A stretch of DNA of 64,000 nt, taken from contig CM067069.1 in NCBI GenBank assembly GCA_033980235.1, positions 2,658,255 through 2,722,254 on the forward strand, given 5' to 3'. Below, piece by piece: positions 12,120 through 23,699 of this stretch. The notes under the pieces are model-generated. The model saw only the letters and a list, made by a program, of their open reading frames with translations. It did no database searches and was not told where the DNA came from. Position numbers and translations under genes: made by a program. The stretch is from Diadema setosum (Eukaryota; Echinodermata; Echinoidea; Diadematoida; Diadematidae). Position 1 is the first letter of the stretch. Each line of letters begins with the position of its first letter.

Positions 12120-12487
12120 TTAAAGGCATAATTTACCATTTGCAGATGAAACAAAAACCCAGCATTACTGCTTCAAAACAGTTTTAAACTGTTGAGTTAG
12201 GGATAGAAACAACCACTGTAAAAATTTTAATAGGTAAAATCAATGTTAAGTATTGTTAGATATACAAAATGTGAACAATAGCTATAATAAAAATGCTCCC
12301 AGACTAGACCATCTACAGTTACGGTTTATTGAGAATAATACAGATATATCCTTATATTTTAGGCTTTATCACAAAAATCTTACATGATAGGATGTTTTGT
12401 GGTTCAACAGACTTACACATACGCATTTAATGTCATATCTTGAAAAATTTTTAAATCACTGTTCCCAAAGTTAAACACGGCCTTTAA
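12120..12487. mobile_element. TTAA-bounded MITE, family B copy 1 (368 bp)
   Basis: The element starts TTAAAGGCATAATTTACC and ends GGCCTTTAA, giving short inverted ends (TTAAAGGC) bounded by TTAA on both sides. A second copy of almost identical length with extensive matching lies at 48450-48815; shared blocks include ggatagaaacaaccactgta and gataggatgttttgtgg. TTAA boundaries are the target-site signature of piggyBac-like transposons, so this is probably a non-autonomous derivative. There is no transposase frame. Confidence 0.8.
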
Positions 12488-12876
12488 CGTACAGACTTAA
12501 AATATTAAGTCCGACATCATGCAAATATCAAATATTCTAACATGAAATGCTGTGTAACCTTGCCAAGTAATACTGTAAAAGTGAAAGTTTTCACGGTGTG
12601 GAAATTTTTTGCGCATTTTGCAGAACCAGAAGCTACTTTGAAAATAAAAGCACATGCATATTTTTTGCATGTCATATGTTCCAGTAGTCGATGTCCTGAT
12701 TCCAAAGAATTAAAAACACATGAAATTCATCTTACTCTGCCAAGTGCAAAAAATTACTCTCGTGAAAATATCTACTTTTACAGTACCTTGTCATAGACTG
12801 ACTTTGCTGCTCATCTATATTGCTATTTATGATGTTTTCGCAGCGTTTCAAAGTGAATTGATTCTTCGTGATGCAT

Positions 12877-12970
12877 TTAACCCGTTGAGGACGGACTGAT
12901 TTTGCTACAACACACATATCTCACAGACTCCTGCCCGAGCTATACTTGGGACTTGTCCTCTACGGGTTAA
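12877..12970 (+). mobile_element. 93-bp TTAA-bounded inverted-repeat element, family A copy 1
   Basis: The ends are TTAACCCGTTGAGGAC and GTCCTCTACGGGTTAA. The inner part contains attttgctacaacacacat and a cccgagctatacttggg segment. It is one of six copies in the window, in the orientation called 'A' (TTTTGCTACAAC on plus). The outer arms can pair over about 14 bp and an inner near-palindrome lies near the right arm. At 93-94 bp it is unusually small for a MITE, so a structured-RNA or regulatory role is an open alternative. Confidence 0.85.
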
Positions 12971-13116
12971 GTGCAGAAAAGTACAACTTCAAATGTTATG
13001 ACTATTTGAACAGTTTCTCATTCTTACAACATAGATATGGATGGATGGATACACATACAACTTTGACATAGAAAATGGCATCTAATGTCAAGTTGTTGGC
13101 TTGCTGTTTAGACAGT

Positions 13117-13503
13117 TTAAAGGGACTGTACAGTACTGGTTGAGGTGGGGATTCATGTTTTGAACATTCCTAAGTGAGATAATGAAAAGCCTCTTATGAA
13201 ATATGAAAGAGCATGTAATTTTAAGAAGGATTCAACATTTGATGAAAATTGGTTTTCAAATGGCTGAGATATCCAAAAAAGTGCTGATAATAAAAGGCGA
13301 TATGCCACAACTTTATTAGGATCTCTTTGTTTCACCTTGTTTTTTGCTATCTCAGCCATTTCAAAACCGATTTTCATTGAATAAAGTTTTGATACCCCTT
13401 AGAACTGCATGCTCTTTGACATCTCATAGAGTGGTTTCTGAATATCTCACAAAACGTTAAAAGCTAAATCCTCACCTCGACCAGAACTGTACTCACCCTT
13501 TAA
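13117..13503. mobile_element. TTAA-bounded fold-back MITE, family C copy 1 (387 bp)
   Basis: The left end TTAAAGGGACTGTACAGTAC and right end ACTGTACTCACCCTTTAA are bounded by TTAA. The inverted repeat extends beyond the ends: ggttttcaaatggctgagata in the left half faces tatctcagccatttcaaaacc in the right half. The whole element is therefore a long imperfect palindrome with a small unpaired centre near 13290-13310. A second copy is at 61827-62218. There is no transposase. A transcript across it would fold into a hairpin of well over 100 bp. Confidence 0.88.
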
Positions 13504-14215
13504 ATCCTGCTTAATACCCAGATTTAGTGAGATTCAAGCTGGTTGGAAGTTAATTTCATTTTCTTATCTAATGAGAAGGATTTGAATTCCTCATGAATTG
13601 CAAGCGCCTGCACTTTTCTTTACCAAGATCAAGAATTCCATAATACCATGGATAACACTGGCTGTACAGCAACCATGTAAAATAAATCATGTGCAATATC
13701 TGCCTTTGCATATTTATGCCTAGTTTGCAATGATACATGGGATATCAACTTCTAAACTCAGATTCTCATTAAAGAGCATGATGCCTTGGGTTTTTTTACT
13801 TGCATGCACCAAACATCCACATCATCAAAATCTACAGCACTCCCAAAAAGTTTTCTGGCATACAATCTAGTTCATGCACAAAGAGGCCAAAACTTTGTCT
13901 ATTTTACAGCTACCGAAAAGAGACACTCAAACACACCTATCTCTTCCTTTTTAGAGATCTGAACAGAAAAAGAACAAGTACATGTTTTTTTTTTTCTTAG
14001 ACAAACGTCAAATGCATTTTACACCCTTCTGACTCTGTTCCTACTACTTAGAGCCTCCTCAGGTGTACATATCTCCCTTTTTCGACATAGCGGGAATCTC
14101 CTGGTCTGTATCCCTTTCTTCTGACTCGTCTACACATCTCAAACATTTGTCACTGTTTTTGTTTCAGTTTTTGCTCTCAAAGATTCCTTTAAAGAGTGAT
14201 AAAAAAAAATCTGTC
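13504..14215. other. Unique sequence; no gene
   Basis: AT-rich DNA with no recognised gene, RNA or repeat. A short poly(T) run lies at about 13985-13996. Confidence 0.45.
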
Positions 14216-14620
14216 CATGTGCTTTTGGCATCGCGATCACACTTTGCAAAGTGCGTGGCAGCTTCTTTTTCCCCTCCTTTCCTTTTGCCGTAAGAGTGAT
14301 AATAGGCACGTATTTGTATTGGACCACCAATGCGCCCCCCTTAGATGGATTGAGCTCCCCGGTGGGCTCCAGCGACGTGAACAACCGGCGTGAGTCCCCC
14401 CCCTCGCGAGGAACGCGTATTTGCACAAAGCCGTCCGCGCTCATGACCAAACACGCCCCTCTCCCTGGACAAGCGAACGTGAGGAAAATGTAAGCTTCGG
14501 CTGCATGAAAGCGAGAGCCGAGATGGGCGAGGGCGGTATAGAAGGACGCTGGCATGCCAATTTCAATAGCCAAAACAGTCCTCGAAGTACCATGGCCCAC
14601 CAGGCAAACTGGACCTTAAA
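14216..14620. promoter_or_regulatory. CpG-rich island; candidate regulatory element or exon
   Basis: This is the strongest CpG-rich patch in the window, with words such as gcgacgtgaacaaccggcg, cctcgcgaggaacgcg (containing the palindrome ctcgcgag) and agccgtccgcgctc. A minus-strand frame stays open for 153 codons (14139-14600) and plus-strand frames for 80-96 codons. None shows a known domain, and overlapping open frames on both strands are expected where stop codons are rare in GC-rich DNA. A CpG-island promoter, enhancer or first exon are all possible. Confidence 0.3.
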
Positions 14621-16052
14621 CAGAATCTCTGTCTTCTATGATATAGAGAAGGAAGATATATCATCGAGAAAATTAACCACAAACTATGATTTCCAGCATC
14701 AAGAGGGTTAACAAAGGACCATTTTTAGAAATATAAGCCACACAGGAGAGGAATGAAAGAGGCATGCATCAAGAAGGGCAGAAGCACTTTTCAACCTGTA
14801 TTTGATTTATGGGCAATAACGCAACGCATTTACTCTTTCTCGGGATCACAACGCCTCTCTTTTGCTAAATAAACCAGATTTATTAGATCGTGATGCATTC
14901 GGCAAATGGGGAGTGATCCAATTTCTCCCCTTCCCACCTGGTTTTGCCATCCAAGAAACTCTGCCTTTCCGCTCACACCAAACACCTGAAAGTGATGACC
15001 TCATTGCCAAAAAGAAGTGATAAATGCCCCTGATTTCAATTAGCCCATTGCTTTCCACATATCATGATTTTTAGCCCTTTCTGTGCCTGAGACTTTAGAT
15101 AGTGTATACAACAAAGCACACAAATGGATTTAATAAACATCACTGATGATACATCTGGTTTCTGTGATCAATTGGTTAAATAATAAATGGCAGCAAAAGG
15201 AACAGTTTGGAGCAAGCTATCAAAGACAGATCCACCTGCAGATCAACCTCAGTCCATCACCCACAATGAGCAACAAAACAACCTGCGAATAATTTCATCA
15301 CATGAGTATGGCAGATTTTTGGTATGACTCGAATTCTAGAAAATTGCCAAATAAACGTCTATCAATCTACTCAATGTATTAAATTTTCCTCTCTTTATTT
15401 ATAACTTCAAAAGCAGCTCATGAACTGAAAGTGAGGGACGATTTCGCTTGACTCACGGTATCATCGGAAAAGACAATGACAGTATCTACAGATTCATGTG
15501 TTTTACGTGTTAGCTCTCTGCCAGAAAAGGCAATAAATCTGGCACACAGGCATCGTGAGGAAAATCTCACATAAAATTTCACAGCAAAGCATCTGGCTAC
15601 ACCTCATCCAGGCAGACCAATGCCGAAGTGTACGTTCCCCAGAATATTACACTTGCCAACTCCACTTTGAGCCCAGACAGTAATCTCTCAATGCATGTTG
15701 GTCATTCGTGGGGGCAAAGAACAATAGGTATAGCCAGGAGATGTGGGGATCGGGCCAGGTTTTCCGACTGGGCTATGGACGGATATACCTCCGCAAATCA
15801 AACGTAAGCCTTGAGAGGTGAAATCAAAGGCAACGCTTATCTCAAATGCACATAAAGTAAACAAATTTTATATTGCAGGATAGCAAGTGAGGGGGAAAAT
15901 TTTCAATATGGGATGATTTAAAGGGGAGTGGGTAGTACCTTGAACTCTGTTTATGTAAAAGATCATGGGATAACCTCTGGACGTCAGCTGACTTCCATCC
16001 TAACCCATGTCAAGACATCACTTGATATCTTGCTCATTTGTTTTCTCATATA
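14621..16052. other. Unique sequence; no gene
   Basis: No gene or repeat family was identified. A small hairpin (atgatatagagaaggaagat followed by atatcat) lies near 14637-14664. The stretch 15640-15830 is less AT-rich and contains aggtatagcc facing ggatatacct, without clear meaning. Confidence 0.4.
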
Positions 16053-16744
16053 TTGACCGTGCATCACAAAACCAACAAAAAGATGCACCTCTTGATTTTA
16101 CGTGAGGACTCAAAAAAGTGAAACGGGTCAGCCAAGTCAATCTCGACTCCTTCATATTTTCTGAAAGAGCTATTCTTTTTCTACATTATTCCTAAGTTTG
16201 AGATCATAAAAAATTAATGGGAAAGTTTGTTTTCAGCAGTTTTTCTACAATTTTTTTTTTTTTAGATTAGTGTGATCAGGATTTGTCTCAGAGGCAACTT
16301 TTCATTTCATAAAAAAAAACTTTACACATTCTTCCCTAAACTCCAGTAACTTTTGAAAGGATAACGCTACTGCTTTGAAAATTAGTATTAGTCATAGAAA
16401 GGATGTGCTAATAAAATATGAGGAATTTCAGCTTAATATGATAATTGCTTCATTGGTGTTGCAGCAGACATTTACAACCTTTTTTGTCCCATTCATTGCA
16501 CAGCTAGCATGGATCGGTGCAAAGATTAAGCACTTGAAGAGACCCTTTACTTTAGAACCTCTTTTCTCAGAAAACACATTTCCAGAGTATGTGTTTTCTT
16601 TTCAGTGTTTAGATATGTTAGGAGAGTCCATTTGAATTGAATTATACATCATTTTAAAGCTTAAAATCTGCTCTTTCAGAATCTGCTCTTAACTAAAAAC
16701 CCATGACTGGCAACCTTTTGTTGGTTTTGCATTACACAGTCACA
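16053..16744. mobile_element. Non-autonomous DNA transposon with TGTGACC-type ends, family E copy 1
   Basis: The left end (ttgaccgtgcatcacaaaac, then caacaaaa) and right end (ttttgttggttttgcattac, then acagtcaca) form terminal inverted repeats of about 28 bp. A second copy lies at 32046-32673 and shares most of its length, including cattcctaagtttgagatca-like, ggataacgctactgctttga-like and ctgctctttcagaatctgc-like blocks. No transposase motif is seen in the short frame at 16375-16635. The superfamily is unassigned. Confidence 0.82.
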
Positions 16745-17289
16745 TAATTATGTTGTCTTTTCTCCAAACAAACAATGAGGAAGTCCATAATTGACTGTGG
16801 GAGGATTTGTTGTGGCCAGGGGTGAATATGAAAGGTGGTGAACATATTTTTTTTTTTCTCAAAAGTCCACTCATCCTCCGAGTTGCCCTTTTCACAATCG
16901 ACGACAAAATGTGCATTTGGTGGGGCAGAGTGTGTTGTTTCTCCTTACGGACATGCTTTCAACACTATTCCATTTGCTGCATGCAGCGCACGAACCATGG
17001 GAATTTCGTCAGCACCGCGCCAAGACCACATTAATGCTGACTAGCTCGCATTTTGGTCAGACGCACGGTGGTGGGACGGTTCTGGTCTCTAAGCAGATTT
17101 TTTTTTCCTCCCTTGTATGTACTCACTGCACTTTTTGTCAGTCTTCTTATCTTGGTTTCACATCTGATCTGCTGCAGGAACCATGCAACCACCACATATG
17201 TCAAAGCACTTTTATGAGTTATGATCCCTCCACGTGATGCATATATTTCACGAATGCATCAGTTTGTCAAACACATTGTCTTATTTCTT
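16745..17289. other. Unique sequence, moderately CpG-rich at 16960-17100; no gene assigned
   Basis: Three overlapping plus-strand frames (16807-17237) have no known motif. The segment gcagcgcacgaaccatgg to gcacggtggtgggacgg is richer in CpG than its flanks and might be a regulatory element or part of a retroelement whose tail follows. Confidence 0.3.
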
Positions 17290-17424
17290 TTCTTTATGTC
17301 TCCCTGTAAAGTTGTAAAGCTGTAAAGTTTGATGTAAACCAAACATGGTTAGTCTTCGGACTTTTATTTGGTGTTTTTTTAATAAAACCAAAATTGAACT
17401 GAACTGAATTGAATTGAAATTGAA
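17290..17424 (+). mobile_element. Possible 3' tail of a non-LTR retrotransposon
   Basis: The sequence ends in aataaaaccaaaattgaact followed by repeated (A)TTGAA units (gaactgaattgaattgaaa). This AATAAA-plus-pentamer-repeat arrangement is common at the 3' ends of invertebrate LINEs and SINEs. Short repeats gtaaagttgtaaagctgtaa precede it at about 17309-17328. No upstream coding sequence was recognised, so this could be a heavily 5'-truncated copy or a coincidental simple repeat. Confidence 0.4.
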
Positions 17425-17937
17425 CATGGACAGCGTCACATCTCCCATCGCAAGGTAGCAACTTTGCCATCCTTTACACAGTATATACTTTGTGGAATCA
17501 AGGCTTATGCCTTACCACTTTCCTATTCCATAGTGTCAATCTCCTTCATTCATAATGATCTGATGATGTCTGCATTGTTATTTTTAATTTAATTAATTTA
17601 ATTTTTAATTTGGTTTTTATTTCTCTCTCTCAATCTCATTTTCATTTTTGCACATGTGGCATGTTTACACACACATCAAAAAATTGTCTGTCAATTATGT
17701 AAACTTCCTTTGATTTCTAAAGTTGTAATCAATATGAGGTACCTTCTTTTCAAAGAAATTACAATGCATTCATTCTAAATAATATGGATAATTTTATATA
17801 AAAATGATTATTTTAGACATGGCGGATGAGATGTGAATATGGTGAAGTTGTACAAATTACAGCTGGTTCATCCAGCTACATCTTCCACTGAACATAGGCG
17901 TGACTAGATCGAACATGGATTGGAGTTGAGAATACAA
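17425..17937. other. Unique AT-rich sequence; no gene
   Basis: A TTTAATTTAATTAATTTAATTT low-complexity stretch lies near 17580-17612. Nothing else was recognised. Confidence 0.45.
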
Positions 17938-18019
17938 AGGACGGTTTGATTTTGCTACAACACGCATTTCCCATAGAAGCTTGCCCGAGTATACTTGTGA
18001 CTTGCCCTCAACGGGTTAA
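17938..18019 (+). mobile_element. Family A 93-bp element, copy 2 (left end lost)
   Basis: The body matches copy 1 from ggacggtttgattttgctac onward and ends ccctcaacgggttaa. The left TTAACCCGTTGA arm is missing or replaced by unrelated sequence. Orientation is as copy 1. It shows that the family decays from one end and that the inner segment persists. Confidence 0.8.
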
Positions 18020-18430
18020 TCATACAAATTGCAATTCACCATTGACTCTAAAAATTCAGCAAACTGGCCTAGAAACCTATAATTCATATCTTTATATAAC
18101 TTTAAGAAATGAGATTTCTCAGCCACAGGCTTCCAACTAATGGCAATAATAAGAGAAACTAAGATTGCAAACTGGAGAGAAAAATTTTAGAGAAAATTTA
18201 CACGTCACCTGGTCATTTGAGGGAATGTCAAGTGAAAACAGGAGTTCTGGAAAGCTCTACTACTCTGCAGTTTTCCCAGGTCCAGTGCAATTTTCTCAGA
18301 AGGGCAAATTACCTGTTATGGAAAACTCGGCTGAGATGGCATTCTGTTTGAATAACACAATTTCCCCATTATGGAAGTTCAAAGAGACTGGGCTACAGAA
18401 GCATCAAACAAAAGCTACTGCATCACAACA
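18020..18430. other. Unique sequence; no gene
   Basis: A plus-strand frame (18165-18554) runs through here into the following CT-rich tract. It has no recognisable domain and its C-terminal third is repeat-derived. Confidence 0.4.
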
Positions 18431-18745
18431 TTTACCACTCTCACTCTCTCCTCTTTTTCAACATCCTCCTCCTCTGTCTCTCTGCCTCCCCATCCATCTC
18501 TCTCTCTCTCTCTTTCTTGCTTTATCTACATCTTATTTTTTTTCCTTCTATTGACTGTATCATATATAAATGCACTCTACTAACATATATACAAACATTG
18601 GGCTCTTCAGGCTATGTATTTGCAATCTTCTGACATTTTTTGTTGTTCCCCAGTCTGTCCCATCTCTTCCTCTCCTTCATCCCATTATCTCACTCTTTCC
18701 CTCTCTGCCTTTTTTTCATACCATAGCACTCTCACTATTCTCTTA
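18431..18745. repeat. CT-rich low-complexity tract
   Basis: Degenerate CTCTC/TTCC words cover most of the stretch, including ctctctctctctctttcttg near 18500. Open frames rich in Ser, Leu and Phe here are artefacts. Confidence 0.7.
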
Positions 18746-18751
18746 TTGTGT

Positions 18752-18942
18752 ACTCATATATGATTGCTGTATACTAATATAATATACTCATATATGATTG
18801 CCTTACACTCACATGCACTCATATATGATTGCCTTACCATGATATGCACTCATATATGATTGCCTTACAATGATATGCACTCATATATATGACTACCTTA
18901 TACTAATATGTATTTATATATAATTGCTTTTTACTTATATGT
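18752..18942. repeat. Minisatellite, 31-bp unit, about six copies
   Basis: The anchor actcatatatgattgc starts at 18752, 18786, 18817, 18848 and 18879, with a diverged version at 18911 (tatttatatataattgc). The central spacing is exactly 31 bp. The outer copies are more diverged, as expected if unequal exchange homogenises the middle. Confidence 0.85.
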
Positions 18943-19020
18943 ATACATATATTGCACTTCTTGGGCTACTAGCAGTCAACTGATATTATCTGCCTGCTTG
19001 CCTGTTCAATTTCTCTCTAT

Positions 19021-19256
19021 ATATCTCCCCCCCCCCCCTCTCTCTCTCTTACTCAATCTATTATAATCTCTCTATTATAATCTATCTATCTGGTGATATA
19101 TAATATCTTGAGAAATCTGTCTATTGATATATCCTCTTGAGGTAGCTCTTTATCTTTCTTTCTTTCTCTATCTATCTGTCTGGTGATATATAATCTCTTG
19201 AGCTATCTATCTATTTCCTGCTGTATTCTCTTGAGGTAGCTCTTTATCTTTTTTCT

Positions 19257-19311
<55 letters not shown>

Positions 19312-19641
19312 CCTAACTAACTATCTATCCATCTATCTATCTGGTGATATATAATCTCTTGAACTATCTATTTATTGATATATATTCTCTTGAGGTAGCT
19401 TTCTATATTTCTCTCATCTATCTATCTATCAATCTATCCATCTATCTATCTGTTGATATGTAATCTCTTGAGCTATCTATTTATTGATATATATTCTCTT
19501 GAGGTAGCTTTTTATCTTCATCTATCCATCTACCTTTACTTGTATCTGGTGGTATATAATTTCTTGAGCTTTCTATCTATCCATCTATCTATCTATCTAT
19601 ACATGATATATATTCTCTTGAGCTAGTTTTTTTTTATCTCA

Positions 19642-19703
<62 letters not shown>
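19021..19703. repeat. Composite microsatellite: (CTAT)n blocks, about 100-bp repeated module, (CT)n
   Basis: A module of tctggtgatatataat, ctcttgagctatctat, ttgatatatattctcttgag and gtagctctttatc recurs with its first anchor near 19090, 19180, 19340, 19450 and 19545. The (CTAT)n arms between modules differ in length, giving spacings of about 90, 160, 110 and 95 bp. The longest pure (ATCT)n lies near 19257-19309. The tract ends in (CT)30 at 19644-19703. No gene is present. Confidence 0.9.
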
Positions 19704-19710
<7 letters not shown>

Positions 19711-20861
19711 TTGCTCTGGTGTGTCCTGTGCATGATTGCCTTCTACTTGACTGCACAAATACAATGGCCTCCTTTGGGGCATTTTTCAATCTTTTGACAA
19801 TTGCAAGTTGTTGTTTATTTTTGTCTGTTCCATTAAATGCAATGTGTCATGATCTATTTCTCTCTTTGGAGTTTTAGCTCATTTTTCTAGAATAAAGTCA
19901 ACATGCACAACATAGACAATGCAATACTTTATTTTTGGAAACCACATCTATATTTCATGGCCTTCCACTTCAACTGCTCTCTTCTTTATGATTTTGTCCA
20001 TAGCTCTATTTCCCCCTCCCTAACATCTCTGCTGAGCTAAATGCTTGTTAACAACTTTCCATCCACTAGCACCATGGAAAATTTTCTTCCATTCCAGCAT
20101 AACTTTGTACACTAATGCACAGATTATTCTAGTTCATGTGTTCCTTGCTAACTACATCATACCCTTTCATCTAACAGTATCTACATGACCTCTCTACGTA
20201 TTGGAGCAAATGTTCTTTCACATTCTGCTGCTGTGCCCATTATCTCATTCTCTTATTCAAAGTTCTTTGCTCGCTCCATCTCCCGTCCCTTACCTCATTT
20301 TGGCTGCTACTTGAACCCCAGTGACAGAAAGAAGGAAAGCAAAATCTTCTTTCATCTTCAGGATTAGTGCATTATAAGCTTATCGCAGCGCTGCCCGTAA
20401 TTTAAAAAGTGATCTGCCTGCTATTGTATGGGTAAAAACGGACTGGACAAACAGACAGTCCAACAATAACACCACATTCTTTGGACGAGAGAGCAAGAAT
20501 CAGACCACAAGATGTGGAGAGATTAAGAAGAACCAGCTAGACCTGAAGAAAAAAGAACACATTTGGCGTGCCTGTCACATCCTTCATTTCTGCTCATCTC
20601 CTACCTTTGACAGGGAGGGAATCATGACAAATGTCAACTAAAGCTGGAAATCACATTGCCCACATATATTGGTTGATCTATGGCCTATACATATATCAAC
20701 CCATTCCTGAATTCTCCTGGGAAATGAAACATAGGAGGATGCTACATAACCTTGATTCCATAACAAGATTCTTGCATGACCTTGCATTTACCAGTGCTGC
20801 CACATACATATTTGCATACCAAATGCATTCATGCAAAGATTTTTAGCTGTATGGTAACTAA
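19704..20861. other. Unique sequence; no gene
   Basis: No gene or repeat family was recognised. Short frames (20185-20367, 20631-20846) have no motif. Confidence 0.45.
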
Positions 20862-20954
20862 TTAACCCGTTGAGGACCAGTCCTGAGTATACTCGGGCAA
20901 GCGTCTTTGGGAAATGCATGTTGTAGCACAATCAAACTGTCTTCAACGGGTTAA
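20862..20954 (-). mobile_element. Family A 93-bp element, copy 3
   Basis: This is a complete copy bounded by TTAA at 20862 and 20954, in the opposite orientation to copies 1, 2 and 4. The ends are TTAACCCGTTGAGGAC and GTCTTCAACGGGTTAA. The inner gagtatactcggg is a nearly perfect palindrome. It is one of the best-preserved copies. Confidence 0.87.
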
Positions 20955-23699
20955 AGACACAAATTTCTTGGCATGATTTTTATGTTTTTTTAATGTACCT
21001 AAGATTCCTTTATTTAGACATCTTCATTTGTCTGCTCAAAATACCAAATTCTTTTTGGAGTCACTACTCATGTGTTCATGTGACTTGTTAAACTGATTCA
21101 TTCTTACTTCCCATGGACCACTTTATTTTAACCCTTTGTATAAATAGGCATCTGGCTGTACTTTGCCATGCCTGTACATCTGCAGTCATTTCATTCCTCT
21201 AAACTTAATCTTATTGTAAGCTAGCCAGCCCACTCAGGTGGGGCGTAGCATCTCAGTCCAACAGGGAGGCCACAGTGACACAATTATGAGTTGGATTTCA
21301 GGTGATTTCTATTCATCAGCAATTAGTTTCTAGAGATCTGTGTGAATTGATGAACAAAACACTGCAGGGGACAAAGCACAGTACAGGTTATGATATATAA
21401 GTGGCATGTTTCTTTCTCCAGAAGTTGTTGCACCACAGAGGAAGATATCATGGCATTTATAAACCATGGCCTTTGTCATTTCTTGACCGTGTTTCATTTT
21501 ATGTCCTCATATCTTAATTGAAAGGAGATAGTAAGGTCCAAAATATGACACGACATGTTGTCAAAGGTCATCAAAATTGCAACAAATAATTACAGAGAGC
21601 GGAAAAAATGAACACTGTGTCTACTGTTTTTTAACAAACTTTCCTCTTACCAAATATTTCAGCAAAAGTTGCCAAAAAAGGGCATGTTCCCTAACTAAGA
21701 AACTTTGCACTGTCTTTTGCCTATCTACTGGGAACTAATAGAATAAACTAGGATCATACAATGCTGCTAGACTATTATACATTTAGATTCTATTGAGAAA
21801 TGAAACAAAAAAAAATGTAATATGAAGCTGCTGAATAGAATATCAAGTTTTTTTTCCTGGAAATCCATTCAGGCCATTAAGGCTGTGTTCACAGCAATTT
21901 TGGTCAAAAGCTGCAAAAAAAATCTCTTAGTAAGGCTTCAAATGCCAAATGCTTTCATTTCATCTTTGTCCTACTGTTACTATTCATCAAACTAGGCGTG
22001 TTCTCGCACGAAATATACCCAGCGGATCGTTTTCCGGATTGTCTGAAACCAGATACGGATTGACGAGCTCTCTCTCTACAGGACAGTATTTGAAGTCGGC
22101 AAATGGAAATCTAGCCGTTTAGCAGACAAGCTAAGTTTCAAGATCAAACCTCAATTCTGAAAACAATACCAATAATTTTCCGAGCCAATCTTGCATATCA
22201 TGCAAAAAACAAAAAAAAACAAAAAAACAAAACAGTATCTCAGAAGATTTTTGATCAGCAGGGGATGGCATTTTTTAAAGGTTATATATCATGTGACAAT
22301 CTATACATCCCCAATTAAATTATTGCTTCTATAGAAAAGAGAATGATTGTACTTTTTACAATGTCAGTTTAAAGGGAAAGTTGAAGAGCCAAAGTGGCAG
22401 CTCAAATCTAACTCCTGACTAAATGGCTTTGCACAATGTGTTACTTATATATATGGCAGCAACCCTCTCTGCATTGCACACAGCACCTGAAAATCAAGCA
22501 GCATTTCTGCTTTCACTTTCCTCTTTTATCAAAACTAATCTGGCATTTCAGATGAATATTTGCCTTCTACTACTATCTTGGGACAAATAGAGTCTTTACA
22601 GGATGGAATTACGGTGGAGTTGAGGGAAGACTTACTCTGAGGACAGACCTCTAAATCCATGAAATGTCAACCATACCATGACAACTCTTTCGGATTCAAG
22701 TGCAAAGACATTCTTTAAGTGGGAAGGGCCCCCGTCATGTAGTAAGCAGGATGGGTAAAATGACATCAACAACAAAATGATGGCTGTGATGTGTCTTCTC
22801 AGTAGTGCATTTGCTACATTCATCACCAAAGTCCCCTGGCAATGTCTTTTCTTTTTCTTTGTACTATCACAAAGATGTATCAAAATGTTAAAGAAAAAAA
22901 TTGCCCCATACTTTTATCTTCATTCGCCTCCAAAACAGCGGCACGGTGCCTGTTTCCTAGCACGTGGGAAGATGCTAAAAGCCTTGTCTGGTTCATCTCA
23001 GGACAAATGTTGACTAAACTCTTTCAGAGGAACACAGATAGAGAGACAGAAAGAAAGAAAGAGAGATGGGGGGGGGGGAGAGAAAGAGTGAGAGGTTGTT
23101 CCCTAAATGAGAAAGGTGAATGCACATTATTATCGAGAGCCAGAAAGGCACTGGCGGAAGTTTACTAGTACTTGTAAAGCTCATTGACAGAATTAAGGAA
23201 CTCTTTGCAAATATGAATAAGTGCTGCTTATGCATAAAAGTCCTCATTCTTCAATTATTCAGTTGTGTATGTTTCATTCATTCCTGGCTTTATCCATTCA
23301 TTTAGACATATCATTCCACCCATGAGCATTCAATCAGATTAGATCACTACTATAGCAATTAATCTCTCGCAGGGAAAAAAAAAACGGGTTGACTTCAGTC
23401 ATAGTGATTGATACTGAAACTGTTTTATCCTTCTACTAAGTCATCTACATTTTAGTAATAGAAAAAAAAATGAAAAAATACAGTTGTGATCAAAACATAT
23501 GTGTACTCATGAGTGGGATATTGCTAAATAGGTGCAAGAACATGCGTATGCCCCTGAGGCTCCCAACCAGGGGGCGTCACTTCATGCATTTTACAACTCC
23601 CTGCCAACAAAGGGCATTCTGAAACTATGTCACCAGCTTCCTTCGCATCCTTCTTAGTACGGTTGCTCAAGCACTGATGGTTCGACCCATAATTCATGT
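20955..23699. other. Unique sequence; no gene
   Basis: No gene was recognised in about 2.7 kb. Local features are an A-rich stretch at 22205-22232 (caaaaaaaaacaaaaaaaca-like), isolated TTTAAAGG words at about 22276 and 22371 that may be orphan ends of TTAA-type elements, and a purine-rich tract at about 23035-23090 (gaaagaaagagagatggggg). Short frames lack motifs. Confidence 0.4.

Noticed and set aside
14139..14600. 153-codon minus-strand frame as a gene
   Set aside because: No recognisable motif, overlapping open frames on the other strand, and CpG-rich composition that makes stops rare. Kept only as a regulatory/exon candidate.
18165..18554. 129-codon plus-strand frame
   Set aside because: The last third is CT-repeat translation and the rest has no recognisable motif.
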